64,000 nt of DNA. Origin: Cinclus cinclus (Eukaryota; Chordata; Aves; Passeriformes; Cinclidae). The position numbers were made by a program, and so were the translations under genes. The stretch is taken from positions 1,240,001 to 1,304,000 of the forward strand of contig NC_085068.1 of NCBI RefSeq assembly GCF_963662255.1, given 5' to 3'. The notes beneath the pieces were generated by a model, which saw only the letters and a list, made by a program, of their open reading frames with translations, was not told the DNA's origin and did not search any database. Below, in pieces: positions 56,701-64,000 of this stretch. Numbering within the stretch: position 1 is the stretch's first letter; each line of letters opens with the position of its first letter.

Positions 56701-59700
56701 GCTAGAGCAAAGAAAGCGAGAAAGAGAAGCTCAACAGTCCTGGTATGACACTTGGTTCAACAGTTCTTCCTGGCTTACTACTCTGCTATCTACAATTGCA
56801 GGTCCTTTGTTATTTCTGGTGTTCGGATTAACTTTCGGACCCTGCATCTTTAATAAGGTCATAGAAATTGTAAAAGGGCGATTAGAAGCTGCTCACCTGA
56901 TGTTAATTAAAGCTAAATACGAGTACATCTTAAATGATGAGGAGGTGGAAAAAGAGCTTGCATTGAGCTATCAGGAATTAAAAAGATTTAATGAACAAAA
57001 TATGAAAGAAGAAAAGGAGGGATTGTAATAAAAACAACATAAAAATTGTTCATTAAAATAGAAGGACTACCAAGAGTTCAATAAAATAACAAAGAATAGA
57101 ACCAGATCTGAGAGGGCACAAGTCATGCACCCGTAGTCCACAAGAATGTCTTGATTAGTTTGAGCTGAGTTAATTAACCATACTTAAGTATCCATTGTTC
57201 AACGTGTAAAAAGGATCTACTGATAAGGCAGAGGTTCTGCCGGGAAGAGGAGTCTTCTTCATTCCAACGACCACCGGAGAGCAAAGTACGACCCCTATCA
57301 ACAGGCAGTGCCAGCGCAGACACGATTGCAAAAGGGACACGTATAGCAGAAACAAGGGGTATAAACCCCAAAGGACAGAGAGAGGAAAGTGCGCGCAGTT
57401 GGTGGAGCGCTAACTCCCGGCCGCCCAGCGCTGCTTTTGCTTGTTACCGCTTGCTTAATAAATTCCACTGCTTGATGTACAATTGGCTCTGAGTCAGTGT
57501 GTGTGACAAACACTTATAACAAGCTCACTATATTCAGGGCTAGTGGATTTAGCGCTGAAAGTCTGAACATTGGACAGGAAAGTGCACACCACAGCCAAAT
57601 CCAAGAGCAGGCCTAGGCAGGTTTTTGGTCATTACCTGACATAGAGATCCTTCTGGTTCAGGAGTCGGACACCTTCCTCATACAGAGCTTTGTTCTCCTC
57701 CTTCAGCAGCGCCAGCTGCTCTGAGAGCTTCTGGTTCTCCTTCTGGCACTGTACATGCTGGAAAAGGGCTATTTTTAACTTGTGTATGTGTGGCCTCAGC
57801 TGGACGGGCCCCGCTGCCTCCCATCTGCCTGGTTTCCAAAGCTTCTCTCTCATCAATCCCAGCGGTTTCCAGTACAGCCAATAGCCAACCAGCCAGCCCC
57901 CCAGACCACTCCCTCCTCCCCCCAACAAGCAATGGGATTTTGTTGCAGAGAGAGGCAGTGAACCCTCCCAGACTGCCAAAATTTCCAAACAAAAATTCCA
58001 AGCTCTGCAAGATAAAGGGAAGGAAGAAATAACCAAGCCTTCCTGGGCCCTGCATCCCACTGTTGTTTGTTTTTCCTCTCCTCTTTGCCTGTGGAATTTT
58101 TTCCCATTGACATGCTAAGAAGCACTGATGGCTAGGTCCTTGAGATGGGGGAGGGAAGGAGGAACCTCCCTGTTTTTTTGGGAATTTTCTCCCAGAGGGG
58201 GTGGGGGGAACACTTCGAGATTAGAAGCAGGTGGGGGGGGCGGGGGGGCAGTTGCTGTGGCTTACTCGCTTTTGGCTCTTGGAGGAGGAAGGCCGCTTTC
58301 CCCTGGCCATCCCAACGCCGGGACCTGCCTCTTCTGCTGTTGGACCTCGCACCCCTGCCCTGCTAGGACGCCCTGTCGCTTCAGTTTGCTGTTTCCAAGA
58401 ATCCTGTTAGAGCACCAGGACCGACAGTGCCCCAAGGGTTCATGAGCAGAGTCTCTCCTCCACCCTTCCCATCTGGGACACGGCTGCCATCACCCCCAGT
58501 GCCCCTGCAGCTGCACAGGGATGGTCGCACCTGTCCTGCCCACTGGGAACCTGCCAGAGCTCATGGCCAGCTGGGACGGGAACTACACCAAAGGGGAAAG
58601 TGCCCCTATTCAAGAGAACTGTTACTGGCTTCCTGTTCTGTTTGTTGTTAATTCCATAGTTGTTGTTGTTCTGTTTGCCTTGTTATATATACTAGTAAAG
58701 AACTGTTATTCCTATCCCCATATCTTTGCCTGAGAGTCCCTTAATTTCAAAATTATACTAACTCAGAGGGAGAGAATTTACTTTTTCCATTCCAAGGGAA
58801 GGCCCTGCTTTCCTCAGCAGACACCTGTCTTTCAAATCGGGACACCCAGAAAACCAGCTGGCAATGGGAGACTGCTTTTCCTCCAGCTCTTGTTGAAATC
58901 AGTGAGAACTGCAAGAACTCAGCCTCTAATTAGATGTTCACAATTTCAGAAGCTCCCAGGAGCAGATTCCAGCTCATGATGTGTGATGAGGAACCCCCTC
59001 ACTGTCACTCACCTCACCAGCATCCAGCTTCTTCTCATCCTCCAGGACGTGCAGGGTCTTGGCCTGGAGCTCCACATGCATCTTGGCCAGTGATGCCTCT
59101 GTCTCCTGGGAATGCCAGAGCTGCTGCTGCAGCTCCTCCACCTGCTGTTCCAGGAGCCTCCTGGAAACACAATAGGGTAACAGTGAGAGCTGGAGGGGGA
59201 ATGTATCACCTGTCCCCAAGACGTCTGTCTGTCTGTCATCCAAAACACCCCATTCTCCTCTTGCCCTGACTGGCATGGAGGGGACAAAGGAATCAGCACA
59301 TACCAGTTGTCCCCATGTCCCAGTGACACAGAAAGGGGGGATGATATACTGGGATCATTCCCAGCTGCACGGGGAAGGGGCCTGCTGGCATCACTGCACT
59401 GACAGGAGAGGCCACAGCCCTCCCAAGGCAGATGAAGCCTTCAAAAATCTTTTAAATCTCAGGAAGAGGGAATCTCTGGAGAACTCCAGGGATAAGGTAA
59501 GTCCAAAGGGAAGACGGAAGGTCAAAACAGTGGTTGGGTTCTCCCTGAACCCTCCAAGGGCAGCCAGGAGGACTGGCACAGCCCCTGCACAGCACAGAGA
59601 CCTTTTTAGCTGCTCCTCATGAAGTTCCTGTTGCACTCGAGCTTCATTTTCCCGAGCTTCCTTCAGCTCCTCCTCCAGAAGCTTCTTATCAGAAACATGG

Positions 59701-62700
59701 GCCTCTGCCAACAGCAGCTGGTGCTGGGAATCCTTCAGCTTTTGCTGGAGTTTTGAGACCTTGGATTAAAACGGACATAGATTAAACTTTCTGAATATAC
59801 AGGTCAGCATCTGAATCAGATCCCTCTAATTCCCCAGTGTCTGAGGCACGGGAAGAAAAGACTTCCTTGTTTTGACTCTTAAGTCCATTAAAAGCAAAAC
59901 CTTTGGAATGGCTACCAAATTTTGGACCAAACACTATGTCATGAATTCCTAACAATCTTTTTTCAACCCAATTTGATCCTGCAAACTTCAAAAGGGAATC
60001 CAATGGTTTCTGCATGAGCATGGCAGAATCAGCGCCACGGAAAACACAAGGTTTTGGAATTTTCCAGACAGCAAACAGTAGGAAATCTCAGCAAGAACAA
60101 GATCAGGGTTCCCTGTGCCTGCCAGCCCCACTATCAGTATTTCAGAGATATTGAGTTATCAGACATGGCTTCTATTGCCTTGATTATGCTCCTGCTAATT
60201 ACAGGCATTTTTTCTTATAATATTAAGCCGAGGGATCACAAAAACAGAATTTGGGGAAGCAAAGCTGCTTGTTTTCTGAACTAGACCTGCACAGAACTGT
60301 CAAACATACCCCAGCTTACACTCACCTTCTTTTGTGCTTCTCCTGCTCTCGATTTCTCCTGAACCAGCTTCTCCTGGAGGCTGCTCTGGAGCTTATCAGC
60401 CTGGGAGCACTTGGAGAGCTCCAGTTCCAGCTCCTTGACCTTCTGCTGGCTCCTCTCCCACTGTGCTGAGAGGGAAGAACATGTTTCCGTGGTGTCCGAG
60501 AGTTTGGCCCGGGCCTGCTTCAGCTCAGCTTTGACCTGAGATCCCAGAGAATAAATCAGATTTATCCTTCAGCAAAAATCAGCTGGAATGGCTTGGCTAG
60601 GGAAGGGGAACAGGATTCCCGAATGAGCAAAAGAGGAATCACAGAGGAAGTAAAGCATGTTTTATTTGGATGCAGTGAAATTTTTAACAGAATCCCAGAG
60701 TGGTCTGGGTAGGAAGGAGCCTTAAAGATCACCTGGTTCCAACCCCCTGTCATGGGCAGGTACACCTTCCACTATCCCACGTTTCTCCAAGCCCTGTCCA
60801 ACCTGGCCTGGAACATTTCTGAGGATGAGGTGCTCTGGGTAACCTGTGCCAGGGCCTCCCCACCCCCACAGGGAAGGATTTTCTCCCAGTATCCCATCTG
60901 ACCCTGCCCTCTGGCAGTGGGAAGCCACTCCCCCTTTTACTGGCACTCCAGACCCTCATCCCAAGTCCCTCTCCAGCTCTCCTGGAGCCCCTTTGGCCCC
61001 AGAAGGGGCTCTGAGCCTTTATTCCTCCAGGTGAACACACCCAGCTCTCCCAGCCTGGCTCCAGATGGGCTCCAGCCCTCGTGCTTGTAATTCCCATGGA
61101 GCTGAGGCAGAGCACACTGTGGAGCCTGGCTCTGTCCCTACCTTGGTGCATTCCTGCTGGAGCAGCAGATTTTGCCTCTGGAGGTCAGCGTTCTTCTCCC
61201 TCTCATACCTGAGCTCCCTCTCGGCGGAGCTGCACAAGTTCTGCACCCGCCGCAGGTCTTGGCGCAGCTGCTGCAGCTTCTCCTCCTGCTGCTGGAACCT
61301 CTCCTCAGACAGACCCTGCAGGAACAACAGAAGTGACACAGAAATTAAGGTAGGATAAAGGTGATTAAAGAAGGCAGAAGCCAGTAGGATTTAAGGACAT
61401 TTGGGCAGGTAGATGCATGAAGCCTGGCATTTCTATGTCCTTACACCATGTCCTGTTCCCTTCACTGTCCCTGCAGGGCTTTAAGAGCCATATGGATGTG
61501 ACACTTGGGGACATGGTTTGTGGTGGATATGCACTGCTGGGTTAATAGTTGGACCTGATGATCTCAGAGGCCCCAGTGATTCAATGATTCTCTCCACCAC
61601 CTCAGAGAAGCCAATACAACTCCTGAAACTGAGGGGGAAGAGGTGATAAGGGAATAAATCCCTGTTAAAAAAAAACCTGTCCAATCAAAGCAAAGCCACT
61701 AGATCACTTTGGATTCTTGTACCAGAGTCTCATTCAGGAGTGACACAGTCAGGCCAGCTCCCAGAGGGATCAGGAACAGGAGAAAGGTGAGTCCCGGCAG
61801 CTGGACAAGAATACATGACAGAGCCTGGCCACTGGGAGGTGTCACCGACGATCTGTGAGGGCTCTTGGGAGATATCAGATCTCCTTGGCTCACTCACCTT
61901 CCTGGCACATACACCAAAACCTGGCTTGTACCAAAGCCATTCTTTCCAGATCACTTTCAGCCATCTCTGGATCTGCATTCCCACTTTGCATCTTCACTCT
62001 CTGCTCTTGGGACCAGATGGAATTCACTGAAGACTGAATCTGCCTTCTCAGATAATCCCCAGATAATTTCCCAAGCTGGGAAAAGTCTTGATCCAGCACT
62101 GTGGGATCTGGCAGTGTCAGTCATTCTGGAGGCCCGTTGACTCCATTGGTTTTGTGGGGCTTTCCCCACCTGTTTCTATCAAGATCCCTTCCCACATCCA
62201 CTGCACTCCTTGTGTCTTGCCCTGCTCCATCGGATGATTTGCTGCTTCTTGGATATAACCAGACTCCCATCCTCTACTTCTCATTCCCACCCTGGCCATA
62301 CAGACCACCCTGTCCTCTCTTCTCTCTTCTCTAAATCTTTACACAGAAGCTGAGATCCTCCTCAGTCTCCCCATCCTGAGTTCTTCCATCATTTCCTCCC
62401 TGTTTGGCAGGGACACCTACACCTCCCTTTCTCTGTCAGCTCACAAGGTGAGAAAAGTGAACAAATTCCATTTAAATCACTTATTTCTGCCATGTGTAAT
62501 CAGTTCAGTTTATCCAAGTCCCCAGCCCATCCAAAAGCACAACACAAGAAAATGAACACATCCCTAATTTCCAACCATTGCTCACACCACAGGACTGGCT
62601 TTCAGCCCACTTCAATTATGTTTTGCCACTCAATTAATGACAAAAAGTAGGGTGCAGATAAGCTGCCCATACCTGTTTAAGGCTCCCCTCTAAACTGCCT

Positions 62701-62913
62701 GCCAAGCTCTGCCATGGGAGAAACCTGTTCTCCCTCTCCTCCAAGCCTGGGGTCATCCTCCTCATGTCTCTGCTGGGGCCCTGCTCCCAGGCATTCCGGA
62801 TGTCACGTTTGAGCTGAGCAATTTCTTCAAGCAGCATCTGTTTCTCTTCATTGCTCTCTTTGAGCTGCTTTTCCAGCTTCTCCTTCTTCTTATTGCTCTC
62901 TAGTAATTCAGAG
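44646..62913 (-). CDS. CCDC30: Coiled-coil protein, CCDC30-like, ten internal exons
   Basis: Ten minus-strand exons with GT-AG borders chain in perfect phase: 62913-62673, 61315-61142, 60535-60326, 59759-59602, 59160-59013, 57757-57636, 47593-47452, 46009-45873, 45592-45481 and 44713-44646. They give about 500 residues of nearly continuous coiled coil (Glu/Lys/Gln/Leu heptads such as [20 protein letters not shown] and [19 protein letters not shown]), ending in a Ser/Pro-rich linker. First and last exons lie outside or are unrecognised. The name rests on general resemblance to CCDC30 and on the adjacent guanylin gene, a near neighbour of CCDC30 in human 1p34.2 (recalled). Function of CCDC30 is poorly known. 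A 10-kb intron (47594-57635) contains a full provirus in antisense. Alternative: another coiled-coil gene of the centrosomal/golgin type. Confidence 0.75.
45481..45592 (-). CDS. CCDC30: CCDC30-like exon
   Basis: Acceptor CATACCCAG; 112 bp; donor GAG|GTGAGA. Contains [18 protein letters not shown]. Confidence 0.82.
45873..46009 (-). CDS. CCDC30: CCDC30-like exon
   Basis: Acceptor ACCCTAAG; 137 bp; donor GTAG|GTAGGT. Contains [17 protein letters not shown]. Confidence 0.8.
46148..46275 (+). mobile_element. CR1 LINE 3' fragment
   Basis: ATGTGGATGTGGCATTTGGGGACA and GGTCTTCTCCAACCTCAATG-type terminal text. Confidence 0.75.
46460..46780 (+). mobile_element. CR1 LINE 3' fragment
   Basis: GGACTTTGGACAAGGGCCTG, GGTTGCCCAGAGCAGATGTGG, AAGGTGTCCTTGCCCATGGC and CCCTTCCAATTCACACCAT. 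Confidence 0.88.
46787..47400 (-). mobile_element. CR1 LINE fragment, tail-to-tail with previous copy
   Basis: From AGAATCATGAGGTTGGAAGA through CAGGGATGGTGACTCCACCA and CCCAGAACTGGACACAGCAC to GTCATCGGCCTTCTTGGC, in minus-strand order. It ends about 50 bp from a CCDC30-like exon donor. Confidence 0.92.
47452..47593 (-). CDS. CCDC30: CCDC30-like exon
   Basis: Acceptor TTTCACAG; 142 bp; donor AAG|GTGAGA. Encodes [20 protein letters not shown]. Confidence 0.85.
48035..48130 (-). mobile_element. CR1-like short fragment
   Basis: TAAGATCACCAAGTCCAACCA followed by CCCCAAGTGCCACATTGACACA. Confidence 0.65.
48430..48935 (+). mobile_element. CR1 LINE 3' fragment
   Basis: GGGTGTTCACCTGGAGAAG, CTTCCCACTGCCAGAGGGCAG, AAGGTGCCCCTGGCCATGGC and GGGCTTTAAGGTCCCTTCCC. 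It stops ~20 bp before the provirus. Confidence 0.92.
48957..49454 (+). mobile_element. 5' LTR, class I provirus
   Basis: TATAAA at 49293-49298 and AATAAA at 49390-49395 define U3/R/U5. The usual terminal TG reads TC here (3' copy has TG), a point change at the outermost base pair. Confidence 0.93.
49458..49475 (+). other. Primer-binding site, histidine tRNA
   Basis: TGGTGCCGTGACTCGGAT, the exact 18-base complement used by histidine-tRNA-primed retroviruses, three bases inside the LTR. Confidence 0.92.
49646..49655 (+). promoter_or_regulatory. Candidate major splice donor in leader
   Basis: GGAAGC|GTAAGT, a strong donor in the untranslated leader between primer site and gag ATG, where retroviruses place the donor for spliced env RNA. 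Confidence 0.6.
49830..51357 (+). pseudogene. gag: Gag, class I (broken)
   Basis: ATG at 49830 begins MGQGKSK, a myristoylation-type start for matrix. TAG at 49947 and TGA at 50214 interrupt matrix. A proline-rich linker carries PTAP-type and PPPY-type late-domain motifs around a run of 13 C (50238-50250); the two motifs are not in the same frame. From about 50251 the frame is open to 51355: capsid (residues with [15 protein letters not shown], a major-homology-like [15 protein letters not shown]) and nucleocapsid with one zinc knuckle [14 protein letters not shown]. It ends with UAG at 51355-51357. Gag would assemble the particle at the membrane. Confidence 0.9.
51355..51372 (+). promoter_or_regulatory. 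Gag-pol readthrough stop context
   Basis: The gag UAG is followed by GGGGGTCAGGGG and the next frame (pro) continues in phase. A UAG with a purine-rich 3' context is the gammaretroviral readthrough arrangement; a downstream pseudoknot was not computed. Confidence 0.7.
51358..52089 (+). pseudogene. pol: Protease and N-terminal RT, class I
   Basis: In frame with gag after UAG. Retropepsin active site [10 protein letters not shown] near 51450. RT begins with [16 protein letters not shown] and reaches [20 protein letters not shown], typical of gammaretroviral fingers. A one-base shift near 52040 ends this frame; RT resumes in the next frame. Confidence 0.9.
52038..53887 (+). pseudogene. pol: RT palm/thumb, RNase H and integrase start, class I
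   Basis: About 605 open codons. [32 protein letters not shown] and the YADD active site near residue 86, then thumb/connection with [10 protein letters not shown]. RNase H: LFVDGSSR, a Glu in [21 protein letters not shown], and HVKGHQTG then DHEAKAAA. The end enters the integrase N-terminal region and stops at 53885-53887. A frameshift separates it from 53895. Apart from this it is one of the longest intact retroviral frames in the window. Confidence 0.92.
53895..54971 (+). pseudogene. pol: Integrase, class I (two nonsense codons)
   Basis: One frame broken by TGA at 54093-54095 and TAG at 54498-54500. Zinc-binding N domain with HSKTHWGTQ and CLTCQK; catalytic core with [19 protein letters not shown] and [11 protein letters not shown] (D,D,E); C-terminal GPY-type segment WEGPYVVLL near 54810. 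It ends TAA at 54969-54971, immediately followed by an ATG. Confidence 0.9.
54972..55569 (+). pseudogene. Unknown accessory-like frame between pol and env, Cys-rich then Arg-rich
   Basis: ATG at 54972 follows the pol TAA without a gap. The frame runs to 55418 (148 codons) with two internal stops (TGA 55002, TAG 55137). Its first third is cysteine-rich, with spacing C-x4-C-x-C-x4-C-x2-C-x2-C, and there is a further CxxC near 55170. After a one-base frame change around the A-rich stretch 55380-55402, a second frame continues to TAA 55567-55569 and contains CC and then a basic segment with about 12 Arg/Lys in 20 residues (55470-55525) with a Trp. It is unlike pol or env. Gammaretroviruses of the simple type have nothing here. 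It could be a regulatory or zinc-binding accessory gene, a captured sequence, or a remnant of an env N-terminal extension. I do not recognise it. Confidence 0.5.
55686..57028 (+). pseudogene. env: Env (SU and TM), class I, broken
   Basis: ATG at 55686 opens a signal-peptide-like start and an SU segment rich in Cys, Trp and Tyr (YYCAYWGC) that stops at TGA 56181-56183. The frame then shifts, and TM is read from about 56340. TM has a dibasic site near 56365 before a Gly/Ala-rich fusion-peptide-like stretch, a heptad region, a class I immunosuppressive-type block ending in CX6CC (near 56625-56645), a membrane span near 56770-56850 and a ~60-residue tail. The stop codon (57026-57028) overlaps the first bases of the 3' LTR. 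SU is short, which suggests a deletion or a small receptor-binding region. Not expressible as an intact envelope. Confidence 0.88.
57004..57022 (+). other. Polypurine tract
   Basis: GAAAGAAGAAAAGGAGGGA directly precedes the 3' LTR, as needed to prime plus-strand DNA. Confidence 0.85.
57024..57521 (+). mobile_element. 3' LTR, class I provirus
   Basis: Begins TGTAATAAAAACAAC, with TATAAA at 57360-57365 and AATAAA at 57457-57462. Ends TTATAACA before TSD AGCT. Confidence 0.94.
57636..57757 (-). CDS. CCDC30: CCDC30-like exon
   Basis: Acceptor CTTTTCCAG; 122 bp; donor GTCAG|GTAATG. Lies just 3' (in plus coordinates) of the provirus. Confidence 0.83.
58061..58844 (+). mobile_element. Older solo LTR related to the 700-bp ERVL LTR family
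   Basis: Starts TGTTGTTTG and ends TCGGGACA. It shares the skeleton of the other copies (TGTGGAATTTT-TCCCATTG-CATGCTAAGA near the start; ACTAGTAAAGAACTGTTATTCC and CCATATCTTTGCCTGAGAG near the end), but with many differences and extra sequence. Flanks CCCAC / CCCAG are a decayed 5-bp duplication. It lies in a CCDC30-like intron, antisense. Confidence 0.85.
59013..59160 (-). CDS. CCDC30: CCDC30-like exon
   Basis: Acceptor GTTTCCAG; 148 bp; donor GAG|GTGAGT. A competing upstream GTGAGG five bases earlier would break the phase. Confidence 0.83.
59602..59759 (-). CDS. CCDC30: CCDC30-like exon, weak donor
   Basis: Acceptor TAATCCAAG; 158 bp; donor AAAAAG|GTCTCT is a poor match to consensus, but phase links correctly to the next exon. 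Confidence 0.78.
59782..60060 (-). other. Unassigned open frame in intron
   Basis: About 80-90 open minus-strand codons with protein-like composition (an [20 protein letters not shown] stretch, then an acidic [13 protein letters not shown] end) and a stop just before the acceptor of the 59759 exon. No flanking splice sites are clear. It could be an unspliced alternative exon or a retrocopy fragment. On the opposite strand, 60054-60284 is also open with a membrane-like segment. Confidence 0.25.
60326..60535 (-). CDS. CCDC30: CCDC30-like exon
   Basis: Acceptor GATCTCAG; 210 bp (70 codons), phase 0; donor AAG|GTGAGT. Confidence 0.85.
60688..61068 (-). mobile_element. CR1 LINE 3' fragment
   Basis: AGAATCCCAGAGTGGTCTGG, GTCATGGGCAGGTACACCTT, CCTGCCCTCTGGCAGTGGGA, CAGGTGAACACACCCAGC in minus-strand order. 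Confidence 0.92.
61142..61315 (-). CDS. CCDC30: CCDC30-like exon
   Basis: Acceptor TTCCTGCAG; 174 bp (58 codons), phase 0 at both ends; donor AAG|GTAGGG. Confidence 0.85.
61480..61600 (+). mobile_element. CR1 LINE 3' fragment
   Basis: TATGGATGTGACACTTGGGG and TTGGACCTGATGATCTCAGA up to TGATTCAATGATTCT. Confidence 0.75.
61601..62672. other. Intronic sequence, no exon seen
   Basis: Between the 61315 and 62673 exons. No repeat or splice-flanked frame recognised. Confidence 0.5.
62673..62913 (-). CDS. CCDC30: CCDC30-like exon
   Basis: Acceptor TCTCCTTCAAG; 241 bp; donor CAG|GTATGG. Coiled coil then a less helical [14 protein letters not shown] segment. Confidence 0.82.
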
Positions 62914-63284
62914 CTTGAAGGAGAAACAGTAAAGAAGAGAGATAACTACAGAAATCCAGGGAAAACACCCTTAAAGCAGAAAAGCTTGGGAGAGTCCAGT
63001 GAAACACTTAAGCGCTTCGGGAGGCTCCAAAGGGGATTCAGTCCTGGATGCAGCTGTTCTGGGCAAGGGTCAGTCTCCCTGGGACACTTCCCACAAAATC
63101 ACGTGTGTCCAAAGGTTCAGCTCTCCCCCAGAGGAGGTTACAGGCTGGCTAAGGAATCCTCACAAAGGCACAGGAGCTGCTCTGGACTCAGAGTCACAGG
63201 GAAGCCCTGGAATAGGGGCTCAGGTGTCCCAGTCCAGCTGTCTGACTGATCTTCACCCGAACTCCATCTCCATTTTCTCCATCC

Positions 63285-63440
63285 AAGATCAAAGCTGTGG
63301 CTGCTCCATCCCTGCAAGTGTCCAAGGCCAGGTTGGACAGGGCTTGGAGCAACCTGGGATAGTGGAAGGTGTCCCTGCCCATGGCAGGGGGTGGAACGGG
63401 ATGAGCTTTAAGATCCCTTCCTTCCCACAACAGTCTGGAA
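63285..63440 (+). mobile_element. CR1 LINE 3' fragment
   Basis: CAGCTGTGGCTGC-like start (AGCTGTGGCTGCTCCATCCC), GGTTGGACAGGGCTTGGAGC, CATGGCAGGGGGTGGAACGG. Confidence 0.9.
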
Positions 63441-63479
63441 TTCTGTGATTTTATGTCCTGGATGTCCAGGCACTGGTAC

Positions 63480-63640
63480 AGGTTGTCCAGGATGGAATCA
63501 CCATCCCTGGAAGTGTTAAAAAAAAACTGTGGATGTGGCACTTGGGGACATAGGTTAAGGGTGAACATGGCAGTATTGGGAAACAGTTGGACTCAATGAC
63601 CTTGGAGGGCTTTTCCAGCCTGAATGATTCCATTATTCCC
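63480..63640 (+). mobile_element. CR1 LINE 3' fragment, second copy
   Basis: GGATGGAATCACCATCCCTGG, GGATGTGGCACTTGGGGACA, GGACTCAATGACCTTGGAGG and the TGATTCCATTATTC end. Confidence 0.85.
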
Positions 63641-64000
63641 TAGCAGCTCCCTATTGCCTTTTCCTGGTTGCACTTTATCCCAGTACCAGTAACCCAGGTC
63701 ACTGTAACTATACTGGATTTAAACCAAGCTTTTATTTACTAAGTTTTAGCCCAGATGCTCCAGCTCCAAATTTGTCCTGATCTACTCAAAAAGGAGAGTT
63801 GGACCAACACCTGCTGATACCTCCCCTCCAAAGACACCCAAATTCCAAGGACTACCCAAACCTCAAGTGGGACTAGAACCACCAGCTGCTGCCAGCAGCG
63901 AGCCCTGAGGAGCCCAAACCCACAACAGGAGACTTCTGAAACCCCCTTAGTCCAACTTTAAGGGAATAATCTCCTCCCTAAGGACAGCTCCCATTTAGGC
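63641..64000. other. No gene seen
   Basis: Unique sequence at the right edge, probably an upstream intron of the CCDC30-like gene. Confidence 0.45.

Larger units (their letters stand above)
48957..57521 (+). mobile_element. Gammaretrovirus-like (class I) provirus in CCDC30 intron, TSD AGCT
   Basis: LTRs at 48957-49454 and 57024-57521 flank a complete gag-pro-pol-env layout of 8.6 kb. Target duplication AGCT occurs at 48953-48956 and 57522-57525; a 4-bp duplication is usual for gammaretroviruses. Other class I marks are the histidine-tRNA primer site, a gag with one CCHC knuckle, gag and pol in the same frame separated by UAG, and a TM with CX6CC. The LTRs differ at about nine of 498 positions by eye, so it is fairly young. 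Damage: stops at 49947 and 50214, a C-tract shift at 50238-50250, a shift near 52040, a shift near 53887, stops at 54093 and 54498, and stop and shift in env. It is antisense to the host gene. Confidence 0.96.

Noticed and set aside
57853..58060. Extension of the 57636-57757 exon frame to a 142-codon frame
   Set aside because: A good acceptor (CTTTTCCAG) truncates the coding part to 122 bp in phase with its neighbours; the rest is intron.
1..64000. CRISPR arrays, bacterial operons, tRNA or rRNA genes
   Set aside because: Looked for direct-repeat/spacer arrays, cloverleaf-type tRNA boxes and rRNA cores; none seen. The regular repeat at 4.8-7.7 kb is head-to-tail satellite without spacers.

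Overview
The window is eukaryotic and almost certainly avian, probably a songbird. The evidence is dense CR1 LINE fragments on both strands (about 25 recognisable pieces), ERVL-type and gammaretrovirus-like endogenous retroviruses (ERVs), vertebrate split genes with GT-AG introns, and a GC-rich promoter island. Most of the open frames are chance frames or retroelement remnants. Three host genes can be supported, all on the minus strand.

Layout. 1-4336: a decayed minus-strand ERVL-like provirus (pol to 5' LTR; the rest lies off the left edge), carrying a nested solo LTR with a perfect 5-bp target-site duplication (TSD). 4337-8320: a CR1 piece, then a ~38-bp tandem satellite in two blocks split by an LTR-like insert, then a second LTR-like candidate. 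8960-10310: a CpG-rich island with a CCAAT box, GC boxes and a possible first exon of an unidentified gene. 10.3-18.4 kb: CR1 fragments and unassigned sequence. 18.4-22.9 kb: a complete three-exon guanylin/uroguanylin prohormone gene with a TATA box. 23-25.8 kb: CR1 pieces and a partial duplicate of sequence found again at 33.8 kb. 25872-32558: a full-length ERVL-like provirus, no env, TSD GTTAT. 33.8-38.3 kb: a CCDC81-like gene whose three best exons chain in phase and encode the HU-like domains. 40518-41215: a solo LTR, TSD GGTCC. 44.6-62.9 kb: ten phase-compatible exons of a coiled-coil gene, best matched to CCDC30. Its largest intron holds a gammaretrovirus-like provirus (48957-57521, TSD AGCT) in antisense orientation, and another intron holds an older solo LTR (58061-58844).

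How it fits together. Guanylin genes and CCDC30 are near neighbours in human 1p34.2 (established knowledge, recalled and not looked up), which supports both names. The CCDC81-like gene between them is not part of that human neighbourhood.

The most unusual signal is in the gammaretrovirus-like provirus. Between pol and env, starting at the ATG that directly follows the pol stop, there is a broken open frame with a cysteine-rich N-terminal part, followed after a frame change by an arginine-rich part. Simple gammaretroviruses have no gene there. The ERVL-like elements also share a hydrophobic leader frame between primer site and gag, followed by element-specific short tandem repeats. All retroviral frames seen here carry stops or frameshifts.
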